This document shows positions 33,898-46,139 of a stretch of DNA of 64,000 nucleotides, piece by piece. Made by a program: the position numbers and the translations under genes. Origin of the DNA: Rugalucina vietnamica (lineage: Eukaryota; Mollusca; Bivalvia; Lucinida; Lucinidae); assembly GCA_964017185.1 (NCBI GenBank), contig OZ024876.1:12277726-12341725 (forward strand), written 5' to 3'. Position 1 is the first letter of the stretch, and each line of letters starts with the position of its first letter. The notes under the pieces were generated by a model that saw nothing but the letters and a program-made list of their open reading frames with translations, was not told the DNA's origin and did not search any database.

Positions 33898-36071
33898 AGC
33901 TCACCTGAGCCGAAGGCTCACAGGTGAGCTTATAGTATACCCATGCTCCGGTGTCCGTCCGTCGTCCGTCCGTCCGTCGTTCACAATTTCAAAGATCTTC
34001 CCCTCTGAAACCGCTTGGCCAATCAAAGCCAAACTTCATGTGGAGCATCCTTAGGAAGGGGGAACGAAAGTTTACATAAATGGTCCAGGTCACATGACCA
34101 AGATGGCCGCCATGGCTATAAATAGCAAAAACCTTTAAAATTTTCTTCTCCAGAACCAGTGGGCTGATTTCCACGAAACTTGATATGTAGCATCGGGGAC
34201 GCGGGCCCATCTTAGTCTATATAAATCATGACCCTAGGATGACCTTGACCTATTTTATGACAAGGTCAACTTAGGTCTCCAATGCATTTGAATGGGAAAA
34301 AATGGTAAAATGCTATTTAATGGGTAAAACTTACTTACAAACACTTTTCCCCATTCAAATGCATGAGCGACCTATGTTGACCTTGCCGTAAAATAGGTCA
34401 AGGTCATCCCAGGGTCATGATTTATATAAACTCTGTAGAGCTCCAGTCAATGATGCTTCACACCAAGTTTCAAAATCATTGGCCTTCTGGTTCTGGAGAA
34501 GAAGATTTTTAAAGGTTTTTTCTATTTATAGCCATGGCGGCCATCTTGGTCATGTGACCTTGACTATTTATTAGGGATGTCAACGAATATTCGAATGTTC
34601 GAATATTCGCATTTCATACGAATATTCGAATGCGATTTTTGGATTCGAATATTCGTATAATTTTCTAACCTGCAATATTGTCATGTATCAGTTTAAAGGA
34701 GGACTCAAATTTAGGGCCAAAGGTCGAAAAATAATATGACCAGTAATCCTGCTTGTCTGTTGAGTAATTCAAGATGGTCAACATTTTGACACACCTGCAA
34801 ATTGAGATTGCTCAATTAACAGTTTGACACTTTGTTGATTCAAGTGACACTTTGTTGATTCAAGTGACACTTTGTTGATTCAAGTTGAGAAGAAAGCATT
34901 GCTTGCTTTCAATAAATGTTTTTAAGGTGTGAAAGTCCTACAATTAGAGCTGTGTCATGTGAAAACTTAAGATGGCTGGATAGATTGACAACTTAATACT
35001 TTAGGAACAACACAGTCACAACAGACCTTTCACAAAGTACATGTAGGCCACACGATTACAATAGACCCTAAGCTTTCTTGGTGGCGGATATCAACGACAC
35101 GCATGCAGAACTTAATCTTGGCTTGACAATAATGGTGTGTCGTTGCTTTCTCAGATCATTATTAAACACCTCCAGATTGTCTAGTTTTCTGTGCAAAATT
35201 TGCTGATTTTCTTACATGGCGCCATTGGTATAGCCCAGATACGATACAATGCATATATAAGTTATGTACCTCATGTTTTCAATACATGTACCACCAAGTA
35301 AGTCATCGTAATGGGTCTATTGGGCATAGATGTGTATATCATTCGAATATTCGAATATATTCGAATATCCTATGCGAATATTCGAATACCAATTTCGGCA
35401 TTCGTTGACATCCCTACTATTTATATAAACTTTCTTTCCCCCTTCCCAAGGATGCTCCATGTGAAGTTTGGCTTTGATTGGCCAAGCGGTTTCAGGGGAG
35501 AAGATGTTTCATTATTATGAAAATATACATGTATATAGCCCCGGGGCAGGGGCAGACAACCCCCCCAGGGGCTAAAATTTTCCATTAACATTAATCTATT
35601 GTCCATTTGCCTATTCCCAGTAAGTTTTACCCATAAAATAGCATTTTACCATTTTTTCCCATTCAAATGCATTGGAGACCTAAGTTGACCTTGCCGTAAA
35701 ATAGGTCAAGGTCATCCTAGGGTCATGATTTATATAAACTATGATGGGCCCACGTCCCCGATGCTACATACCACGTTTCGTGGAAATCGGCCCACTGGTT
35801 CTGGAGAAGAAGATTTTTAAAGGTTTTTTCTATTTATAGCCATGGCGGCCATCTTGGTCATGTGACCTGGACCATTTATATAAACTTTTGTTCCCCCTTC
35901 CTTAGGATGCTCCACATGAAGTTTGGCTTTGATTGGCCAAGTGGTTTCAGAGGAGAAGATCTTTGAAATTGTGGACGACGGACGACGGACGGACGACGGA
36001 CGGACGACGGACGGACGCCAGAGCATGGGTATACTATAAGCTCACCTGTGAGCCTTTGGCTCAGGTGAGCT
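33898..36071. mobile_element. AGCTCACCTG element with two type-1 ends
   Basis: The left end (33898) and right end (36071) are inverted copies through the hairpin, the GTCC/GGAC microsatellite (33955-33985; 35967-36014) and GCGGCCATCTTGGTCATGTG. Without the hAT-like insertion at 34572-35416 it is about 1.3 kb, and it lies inside an older copy of the same family. Confidence 0.8.
34572..35416. mobile_element. hAT-like non-autonomous element, 845 bp, 8-bp TSD
   Basis: Ends TAGGGATGTCAACGAAT and ATTCGTTGACATCCCTA are inverted repeats, flanked by the perfect 8-bp duplication CTATTTAT (34564-34571, 35417-35424). Subterminal regions are arrays of CGAATATTCG, another palindromic word. The interior has a 20-bp unit TGACACTTTGTTGATTCAAG three times (34825-34884). 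No transposase. Confidence 0.9.
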
Positions 36072-38161
36072 AAAAAACCTTGAAAAATCTTTTTCTCCAG
36101 AACTAGAAGGCCTATGATTTTGAAACTTGGCATGAAGCATCAGGCAATGGGACATCTACAAAGTTTATATAAATCGTGACCTTTGGATGACCTTGACCTA
36201 TTTTACGGCAAGGTCAACTTAGGTCGCCCATGCATTTGAATGGGGAAAATTGTTAAAATGTCATTTGAAGGGCAAAACTTGCAGTAAATTGGCAAATGGA
36301 CTGCAGTTTTATGTTTTCAAAAAGAAATTGACTCCAGGGGTTGCTCTCACCCGGCCCTGGGGTTATATACATGTATAGTACCATTCTAGTCAAACAAGTT
36401 TATTGGTATATATCTCGCGTTTCAGGTGAGCGTTTACAGGACCATTGGTCCTCTGGTCAGACTTGGCATCCACCCTAGCGTGTATTGTTACACATCAAGG
36501 AACACATTTAGCGTGGATGCCAAAATGTACTCAAAAATGCCAACAGAAAAATATTTTGATGGCTCGAGAGGCCAACTATAGACTTATAATGGAAAAAAGT
36601 GAAAATTGCCAGTTTTTGCTGTCTTGTTGGAGATATTTGAATTTTGTTTTTACAGAAATATTTATTGAGTAGTCCTCTACGTTTCATGTGACTTTTGTCC
36701 TAATCCTTCATTTTGATATGTATATATAGGGCAAAATTTCAAAAAACATTCAAAAATCTTCTTCTCAGAAACTGTCAAGGGGATGAAGCCTATACTTTGT
36801 ATACTTGTATACATGTTCCTGACAGTGGCCTCTACATAATTTGTGTTTTTTATTCCAGGCGGATAAGAACTCTGGTTGCTATGGCAACTTAAAGTTTCCA
36901 TAGACTTATAATGGGAAAAGTGGAAATTGGTTATTTTTCCGCTAAAATTGCAGACTTTGAATTTTGTTTTTGCAGAAATGTTTATCGAGTAGTGTTTCTT
37001 GCAAGTTTTGTCCTAATCCTTTATTTTGATTGGTTGCTGGGGCCCCATAAAGGGCAAAATTTTGAGAAAAAAAAACATTAAAAAATCTTCTCCTCTGACA
37101 GAAACTGTCAAGAGGATGAATCCTGTACTTTGTATACATGTTCCTGACAGTAGCCTCTACATAATTTGTGTTTTTTATTCCAGTCGGATAAGAACTCTGG
37201 TTGCTATGGTAACTTTAAGTTTCCATAGACTTATAATGGGAAAAGTGGAAACTAGCTATTTTTTGAAAACTATTGCAGCCTGAGATCTGAAAAGTGGTAG
37301 ATGCAAACAACTAATGGATTAGATGAAGGTATATGATTAATTTAGGTCAAGGTCATCTCTTGACCTTGGCCGGTCTGTCGTCCATACACACTTTTCAAAG
37401 ATTTTTTTCTCTGAAACCACTTGGCCAATCAAAGCCAAATTTTATATGAAGCATCTATAGGAAGGGGGAACCAATGTGTATATAAATAATCCAGGTCACA
37501 TGACCAAGATGGCCGCCATGCCCATATATGGTAAAAAACCTTACAATATCTTCTTCTCCAGAACCGGTGAACCGATTTCAACGAAACTTTGCATCAAGTA
37601 TGCATGACTCAAGTACTACAATGTATATATAAAACATGACCCTGTGGTGACCTTGACCTATTTTATGGCAAGGTCAACATAGGTCGTCAATGCATTTGAA
37701 TGGGGAAAACTTTTAAAATGTCATTTTAAGTGAAATTCTTGCAAGAAATGGGCTGTAGGATTGAAATTAAATGATTCTGAAAAAAAAATGGACCCCAAGG
37801 GCTCATCTGCTTTAAAATGTTATTTGAAGGGGAAAATCAGCAGGAAATTGGCAAATGGACAGAATATTGATTATTCTGAAAAAAAGAAAATGGCCCAAGG
37901 GCTTCATCTGCCCCTGCACTGGGGTTAAATACCATAATATTCAAATATGTTTATTGGTATATGAAGCAGATCTCAGGTGAGCGTTTACAGGACCATTGGT
38001 CCTCTGGTTACAGTTTTCCAGACCTTTTTATTGACCTCTTGCCTCCATTTTTCAGCTTTCTGAAGACATCTATAAAGGCATAGGTTGTAAGGCTCTTCTT
38101 TACATTTTCCACTATAAATTTTTTCTTATGAAGGGAGTTAAACTATTTTCACCAAACTATA

Positions 38162-38397
38162 TGAGCCGCCTTATGGGAAAACCAACAATCTGTCTAGGCG
38201 AAAACAAAGGCGCAGATCAGCTTCGCGGTAACCGCGAAGCTGATCAGCGCCTTTGTTTTCGCTATACGGATAATACAATTGCTCTTCTACTTAAGTCCGA
38301 AATTTCAAGCTTCTAGCTGTTTTCTGTGCTTGTACAGCCCAGTTTGTGTCGGACCTGTTCGGAAACCACATTGTTGGTTTTCCCACGAGGCGGCTCA
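38162..38397 (+). mobile_element. MITE-A, full copy
   Basis: Complete TIRs and perfect stem, TA on both sides. It lies near the centre of the large inverted repeat, next to an inverted second copy. Confidence 0.95.
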
Positions 38398-38433
38398 TAT
38401 TATAGTTGTCCCCATAACAGTCTATGCGTAATA

Positions 38434-38669
38434 TGAGCCACCTCGTGGGAAAACCAACAATGTGGTTTCCGAACAGGTCTGACACAAACCAAACTGTACA
38501 AGCACAGAAAAGAGCTAGAAGCTTGAAATTTCGGATTTAAGTAGAAGAGGAATTGTACTATCCGAGTAGCGAAAACAAAGGCGCTGATCAGCTTCGCGGT
38601 AACCGCGAAGCTGATCTGCGCCTTTGTTTTCGCCTATGCACATTGTTGGTTTTCTCATGGGGCGGCTCA
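38434..38669 (-). mobile_element. MITE-A, full copy
   Basis: Complete, perfect stem, TA flanks. Opposite orientation to the copy 36 bp to its left. Confidence 0.95.
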
Positions 38670-41582
38670 TATGTATATTTAAAAAAAAACACAACAGTGA
38701 TATCCCAAAGTTGAAATAAAGCCTTGCTTCTTCCCGCTCCCCATGTTTCTCTTTTTTCCAGGCAATGTTGGAATTAGAGGGGAAATAAATTGTGGCGGGG
38801 GTCTTGGAGGCGGCCCCCAGAAGCTCTTGAGTTATTACTGCAATCTCCTCTATGTTGGCCTTTCTTGAGGTCACATGATTTTTTAGCATGCAGTAAATAC
38901 ATGTATGTATAAAAGGGTGATTTGAAGAAAAAGGTAGGATTCATAAAAGGTAGGTTAACACCTTAACCAGAGGACCAATGGTCCTGTAAACACTCACCCG
39001 AGATCTGCTGCATATACCAATAAACATGTTTGAATATTATGGTATTTAACTCCAGTGCAAAGGCAGATGAAGACCTTGGGCAATTTTCTTTTTTCAGAAT
39101 AATCAATATTCTGTCCATTTGCCAATTTCTTGCTGGCTTTTCCCTTCAAATGACATTTTATCAGTTTTCCCCATTCAAATGCATAGGCAACCCATGTTGA
39201 CCTTGCCATAAACTTGGTCAAGGTCATCACAGGGTCATGATTTATATAAACATTGGAGTACTTAAGCCATCGATGCTTCACGCCAAGTTTCCTTGAAATC
39301 AGTCAATTTGGTTTCAGAGAAGAAGATTTTTGAAGGGTTTTTACCATATATGGGCATGGCGGCCATCTTGGTCATGTGACATAAATTATTAATATACACA
39401 TTGGTTCCCCCATCCTATGGATGCTTCACGTAAAATTTGGCTTTAATTGGTCAAGCAGTTTCAGGGGAGAAGATGTTTGAATAATATGGTAATATACATG
39501 CATATTGCCCCGGGGTGGGGCCATATAAGCCCTAGGGTCCAACTTTTTTCAGAATCATTATATTCAGTCCTACTACCTATTTCCTGAAAGATTTTCACTT
39601 CAAATGACTTTTTAAAAGTTTTCTCCATTCAAATGCATAGGCGACCCATGTTGACCTTGTCGTAAAGTAGGTCAAGGTCACCACAGGGTCATGATTTATA
39701 TACACATTGTAATACTTTAGCCATCAATGCTTCATGCCAAGTTTCTTTGAAATCGGTCCACCAGTTCCGGAGAAGAAGATTTTTGAAGGGTGTTTACTGC
39801 ATATGGGCATGGCGGCCATCTTGGTCATGTGACCTTGATTATTTATGTACACATTGATTCCCCCTTTCTATAAATGCTTCATATCAAATTTGGCCTTGAT
39901 TGGCCTAGCGGTTTCAGAGAAGAAGATGTTTTAATACTATGGCAATATACATATACCAGAGGACCAATGGTCCTGTAAACGCTCACCTGAGATCTGCTTC
40001 ATATACCAATAAACATATTTGAATATTATGGTATGCAGATGAAGCCCTTGGGCCATTTTCTTTTTTCAGAATAATCAATATTCTGTCCATTTGCCAATTT
40101 CCTGCTGGTTTTCCCCTTCAAATAACATTTTAAAAGCAGATGAGCCCCTGGGGTCCTTTTTTTTTTCAGAATCATTAATATTCAGTCCTATTGCCTATTT
40201 CCTGCAAGACTTCCACTTTAAATGACATTTTAAAAGTTTTCCCCCTTCAAATGCATTGACGACCTATGTTGACCTTGCCATAAAATAGGTCAAGGTCACC
40301 ACAGGGTCATGATTTATATATACATTATAGTACTTGAGTCATCCATACTTCATGCAAAGTTTCGTTGAAATCGGTTCACCGGTTCTGGAGAAGATATTTT
40401 AAGGGTTTTTACCATATATGGGCATGGCGGCCATCTTGGTCATGTGACCTGGATTTTTTATATACACATTGGTTATCACTTCATATAGATGCTTCATATA
40501 AAATTTGGCTTTGATTGGCCAAGTGGTTTCAGAGAAAAAAATCTTTGAAAAGTGTGTATGGACAACAGACCGGCCAAGGTCAAGAGATGACCTTGACCTA
40601 GATTAAGCATATACCTTCATCTAATCCATTAGTCGTTTGCATCTACCACTTTTCAGATCTCAGGCTGCAATAGTTTTCAAAAAATAGCTAATTTCCACTT
40701 TTCCCATTGTAAGTCTATGGAAACTTTAAGTTACCATAGCAACCAGAGTTCTTATCCGAATGGAATAAAAACATAAATTATGTAGAGGCTACTGTCAGGA
40801 ACATGTATACAAAGTACAGGATTCATCCACTTGACAGTTTCTGAGGAGAAAATTTTTGAATGTTTTTTTTTTAAAAATTTTACCCTTTATGGGGCCCCAG
40901 CAACCAATCAAAATAAAGGATTAGGACAAAACTCACAAGAAACGTCAAACACTACTCAATAAACATCTCTGCAAAAACAAAATTCAAATGTCTGCAATTT
41001 AAGCGGAAAAATAGCCGATTTCCACTTTTCCCATTATAAGTCTATGCCATAGCAACCAGAGTTCTTATCCGCCTGGAATAAAAAACACAAAATATGTAGA
41101 GGCCACTGTCAGGAACATGTATACAAAGTACAGGCTTAATCCCCTTGACAGTTTCTGAGAAGAAGATTTTTGAATGTTTTTCGAAATTTTGCCCTATATG
41201 GGGCCCCTGCAACCAATGAAAATAAAGGATTAGGACAAAAGTCACATGAAACGTAGATGACTACTCAATAAACATTTCTGCAAAAACAAAATTCAAATAT
41301 CTCCAACAAGACAGCAAAAACTGGCAATTTTCACTTTTTTCCATTATAAGTCTATGGGAAGCATAAGTTGCCATAGTAACCAGAGTCCTTATCCGATCAA
41401 AACAAAAAACACAATTATTCTTTCCCCCTACCTGTAGATGGTGTATGTGTAATATGAGAACAATCGGCCCAGCGGTTTCAGAGAAGAAGATCTTTGAAAT
41501 TGTGGACGACGGACAGACGGACGGACGCCTGAGCATGGGTATACTATAAGCTCACCTATGAGCCTTCGGCTCAGGTGAGCTA

Positions 41583-42552
41583 ATAATGCCCAAGGGTGGG
41601 GGCACATGAGCCCCTTGGGTCCATTTTTTTTTCAGAATCATTAATATTCAGTCCTACTGCCCATTTCCTGCAAGACTTTCACTTTTAATGATTTTTTAAA
41701 AGTTTTCTCCATTCAAATGCATTCGCGACCTAAATGGACCTTGCCGTAAATTAGGTCAAGGTCATCATAGGGTCATGATTCATATATACATTGTAGTACT
41801 TGAGCCATTGATACTTCATGCCAAGTTTCATTGAAATCATTCCACCGGTTCCGGAGAAGAAGATTTTTATAGGGTTTTTACCATATATGGGCATGGCGGC
41901 CATCTTGGTCATGTGACCTGGATTATTTTATATACACATTGGTAAGCACTTCCTATTGATGCTTTACATAAAATTTGGCTTTGCTTGGCCAAGCGATTTC
42001 AGAGGAGAAGACGTTTGAATATTATGGAGATGTACATGTATATTGTCCCAGGGTGGGGGCACATGAGCCCTTGGGGTCCAATTTTTTTCAGAATCATTAA
42101 TATTCAGTCCTACTGCCCATTTCCTGCAGAGACTTTCACCTAAATGACATTTTAAAAGTTTTCCCAATTCAAATGCATTGGTGACCCATGTTGACCTTGC
42201 TGTAAAATAGGTCAAGGTCATCACAGGGTCATGATTTATATACACAGTGCTTAAGCCATCGATGCTTCATGCCAAGATTCGTAGAAATCGGTCCACCGGT
42301 TCTGGAGAAGAAGATTTTTGAATTGTTTTTACCATATGTGGGCATGGCGGCCATCTTGGTCATGTGACCTGGATTTCTTATATACACATTGGTTCCCCCT
42401 TCCTATAGATGCTTCATATAAAATTTGGCTTTGATGGCCAAGCGGTTTCAGAGAAGAAGATCTTTGAAAATGGTGGACGACGGACGGACGGACGGACGAC
42501 GGAGCATCGGTATACTATAAGCTCACCTGTGAGCCTTCGGCTCAGGTGAGCT
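41583..42552 (-). repeat. Two further 470-bp monomers and a type-1 end
   Basis: The monomers start with CCCAAGGGTGGGGGCACATG and CCCAGGGTGGGGGCACATG, each continuing to GGCGGCCATCTTGGTCATGT and TTTCAGAG. The unit ends with a GGAC microsatellite (42477-42500) and the hairpin. It adjoins the end at 41581 in direct orientation. Confidence 0.75.
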
Positions 42553-42877
42553 AAAAAGGCAAAATCAATTATTTGTCAAACAATTTTTAAAAAGACTTAA
42601 ACTGACAGAAACTGAAAGCCATTTATCTTTATGGAAAAGAGTTCACTTTTTCAAATTCTAAGACATTGATATTATGTCAAAGACTATCAATTTTGAGAAA
42701 ATTTTGAAATTCCCTGACTTTTCCCTGAACCGGAAAAAAAATCATTTTCCAGACTTTTTTCCCTGACCGTGGCAACCCTGAAAACTCATTTAACACACTG
42801 ATTTTTTGCAGCCTTAAAGCATCACATGATTTGGTGAAGGCATGTTTTAAAATTAACTGGTTAGAACCAAAGCATAC

Positions 42878-42966
42878 CATTAGAAAATCTTTGGAACATG
42901 ATTCCCACGTCCGGAATGATGAGGACCAATCAATAAAGGCTTGCTTCCACACTTCAACCAACTGTT
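42878..42966 (-). CDS. Semaphorin exon 11 (tail after Ig)
   Basis: Acceptor TATTTCAG, donor ATG/gtatgc. Starts with two bases that complete a codon with the G of the preceding exon. Encodes a W-rich tail (VEVWKQAFIDWSSSFRTWES), a pattern like the short W..EF..W tail I recall after the Ig domain in invertebrate class-2 semaphorins. Ends in phase 0, so another exon should follow, unless the frame runs on to a stop inside the hAT-like repeat. Confidence 0.6.
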
Positions 42967-45900
42967 CTGAAATATCAACCAGATTCCCATTATGAAAACT
43001 TCACCATGAACACTTGGGAAACTTTGTAAACTATATGGTTATTAATAGAATTAAAATAAACATTTTAAAACAAATTTGAATTTTGCATACAAATAAATTT
43101 TTATGAGATCTATATTGATGAAAATAAGCATTTAATTAAGTTTGAAATTCTCAAATTGTATGTTTTATTGATTTTTTCCCGAATCCATTCTAACTCCCCT
43201 TGTAGGGGTTTGACGGATTAAGTTTCCATGATAGTAACTACCGTATTCGTTCTAATTAGCGCACATGCTCCAATAAGCGCACACCCTGGTCGTTTTCGAA
43301 AAGCATGTGCATAAGCGCACACTGTCTGACGATTATATTGGTATTGATACCACTTTTACACATAAATACCGTAATAACCATATTAAAACTTAATCTTAGA
43401 CCATCAAACACTATTATGGAACGATTGGAACACTTACATGACATCATTATTGGTATTTTTGACATTGTTATTTCAACCGTTTATGTGTTGTTTCCGTTCC
43501 TAGCATGCGCTTATTAGAACAATATTTTGTTACCTTAACTTTCAGTTATCCTGAAAAGTTAAGCGCACTGTGCGCTAATTAGAATGAATACGGAAATAAG
43601 AAAACCAGCTTTATGTAAAAACAAAGGTGCAGATCAGCTGTGCACAATGTGATGCAACATTGAGAAAAGTAAGCTATTAGTTCTCAGCTTTTGTTACTGA
43701 ACCCTGTTTGTTCATGTATGAATATGTGTATATAGGAAACAAGAAATCCTTGTCAATGTGTCAGTTTGTATGTCTAAAATAACATATTTACTGTTATTTC
43801 TTAAATTTTTGTGTGACTTTTAATTACGTTTTTTTCTATTTCCGAATCATATGCAAGTTCTGAAGCTTACAAATAAGTATTCTTGCCATCTATAAAGCTT
43901 ATAGTAACACATTATTAGCGAGAATTTGCAAATATTAGTGAAAATTATGTTCTCCTGAACATTTCAGACTTTACAGTAATGCCTGCAGTGCTTTTGCTAT
44001 TTAACAGATCTTCAGAAGGATATGAAAATTACCACAAATTTTGAATTATTCAACATCATAATGTTACTGTTATGCCAAAAACAAAAAAAAAAAACAAAAA
44101 AAAAACAAAAAAAAACAAACAAAACAAAAAAAAAACAAACAAAATAAGAGCTGTCGCAGGACAGCGTAGCTCGCCTGACTTGTGCTTTGCCACTAAATTT
44201 ATCAAAATCTATGACCCATGACCTTGACCTCAAGGTCGCTCAGGTTGGTCATAAAAGCATAAAATTTCAGACCAATATGTACAAACATGCAAAGTATCAA
44301 CTTGATCCATCAACATGTTCAGGAGATATAGACTTCTAACTTTAATGAAAAACTTCAACAAAACATTTCTTAATCTGTGACCTTGACCTCACGGTCACCC
44401 AGGGTGGGTCATGATGGTACACCCAGGGTGGGTCATGATGGTACTCCATAAACTTCAGACCAATATCTTCAAACATGCAAAGTATCAACTTGATCCATCA
44501 ACATGTTCAAGAGATATAGACTTCTTAAATCTTTAATGAAAAACTTTAACATAAAATTTCTAAGTCTGTGACCTTGACCTCAAGGTCACCCAGGGTGGAC
44601 CACGATGGTACTGCATAAAACTTCAGACCAATATCTACCAACATGCAAAGTATCAACTTGATCCATCAATATGTTCAAGAGATATAGACTTCTAAAAACT
44701 TTTATGAAAAACTTTAACATAAGATTTCTAAGTCTGTGACCTTGACCTCAAGGTCACCCAGAATGGGTCATGATGGTACACTACTGCATAAAACTTAAGA
44801 CCAATATCTACCAATATGCAAAGTATCAACTTGATACATCTACATGTTCAAGAGATATAGACTTCTAAAAAACTTTAACCGAAAGTGTGTCGCGGACGTA
44901 CACGTAAATGTAAACGTAAACGACCGAGGTGACAACAATAGCTCTGTGCACTTCGTGCAGGCGAGCTAACAATAAAAATAAAAGCGCTGCAGGCAAAACA
45001 TAAATCGTGGGTACTAGTTAGAACTGCCTGACCGCGGCGAGGTGGTTCTAACATGTACCCACGAACTATGTTTGAGCAAAAATATTAAAAATGTCAGAAG
45101 TTTTGCTGATGAAATTTTCGTTTTTACAGCTAAAAAAAATCTTTGTATATTGCACTGGCAAGTTTTTGTAATGTCAAGTACCGTTTGTTTGTCCAGGATG
45201 AACTGTTAGGTTGTACTCCGCCACTTTTCTCCGTTGTCTGTATACAGTATCGAATGCTTCAAACTTCCCCGCATCATCCAAACTCACATTCTTAATTATT
45301 AAAGCTCCATCATAGGCTAAAAAGAATCTCTCTGCTTCGTCAAAATGGATTTCGGAATTATTTAAAGCCCATGATGTAGAGCCCGCCCTTTGGAGTCCAT
45401 AATCTATGCCTAATGTAACGTATAGGCCCTTTATTGCCGGCTCATTTGTCGGTGAAACTATAAAAAGAATACAAAGCTACTGTCTGTACACCATCTTTCA
45501 GAAACTGCATTTTTCAAAATCTCACTTTTTTGAAACATGAAGAGACAAATATGAACATGTCATCTTTTTGCTACCCAAAAGTTGTAAAAAGTGCCGCATT
45601 TTTTTTTTAAAATCAGTCCAATGATAAAATAAGTATGCCCATAAATGATTTTTGAATCGGCTTTTTTGCATGTGCGAGGGAGGTAATCTAAGCACCTTAA
45701 AATTGAAACTCAAGCAACTCTGTGGAATAATTTTAACAGTTTGGTACTAAGCTATGCATACAATACAATTTTGTTTTGTTTTGGTGCATTTTAAATGAAA
45801 AATAATAAATTTTGACCTTTTCCTGGAAAAAAGTTACTTCCCTTGTTGACAACTGCCCTATTCGAAATTGTTTTCTGGCATAAACATTTTGTTTGTTAAC

Positions 45901-46104
45901 CGATTTTCAAAATTTTTGTGACACTTTTTAAGACTTTTGGAATGCAAAAATGGTAACATGATCAAATTCCTCCTATCACATTTTACATCCCACTCTATTG
46001 CTAAGGTCACACGGAGATGGGAGGCAGTCCTTTTAGATCTTGACTACAGTCCAAGTAAATGATGCTATAAAGGAATACTTTTACTACAAAATTATGAGCC
46101 GCTG

Positions 46105-46139
<35 letters not shown>

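Larger units (their letters stand above)
36560..41350. repeat. Large inverted repeat in the nest
   Basis: 36560-38008 is complementary to about 39955-41350 with moderate divergence; for example GGAGATATTTGAATTTTGTT near 36630 pairs with AACAAAATTCAAATATCTCC near 41286, and GACCTTGGCCGGTCTGT near 37363 pairs with CAGACCGGCCAAGGTC near 40567. Loop and extra monomers fill 38009-39954. The left arm is separated from its outer part (28394-29718) by about 6.8 kb that the right arm lacks. Confidence 0.75.
28394..42552. mobile_element. Nest of AGCTCACCTG-family elements
   Basis: Termini of two types occur. Type 1 is a hairpin end AGCTCACCTGAGCCGAAGG with CTCAGGTGAGCT: starting at 28394 and 33898, and ending at 36071, 41581 and 42552. 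Type 2 carries the stem AGGACCATTGGTCCT next to GCTCACCTGAG: at 36423-36457, 37973-38008, 38966-39002 and 39955-39996. Next to type-1 ends stands a GTCC/GGAC microsatellite. The interior consists of diverged monomers of about 470 bp with GGCGGCCATCTTGGTCATGT and TCAAGGTCA words. The end at 28394 matches the one at 41581 in subfamily detail (CACATACACCATCTACAGGT). There is no ORF, so all are non-autonomous. The family is common in bivalves as I recall; a Helitron-like origin is possible but unproven. Confidence 0.75.
28328..42780. mobile_element. Small hAT-like element split by the AGCTCACCTG nest
   Basis: CAGGGTTGCTAC at 28328 and GTGGCAACCCTG at 42769-42780 are inverted ends, and both inner flanks carry CCCTGACTTTTCCCTGA-type text (28362-28388; 42710-42768). 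Removing 28394-42552 would leave an element of about 290 bp. No clear target duplication remains at the outer ends, so the pairing rests on the ends and the inner text only. Confidence 0.5.

Noticed and set aside
45174-45176. TGA after the Ig-like exon as the end of the semaphorin
   Set aside because: Not excluded, but an exon in matching phase with a fitting W-rich tail lies at 42878-42966, so splicing at 45181 is preferred.
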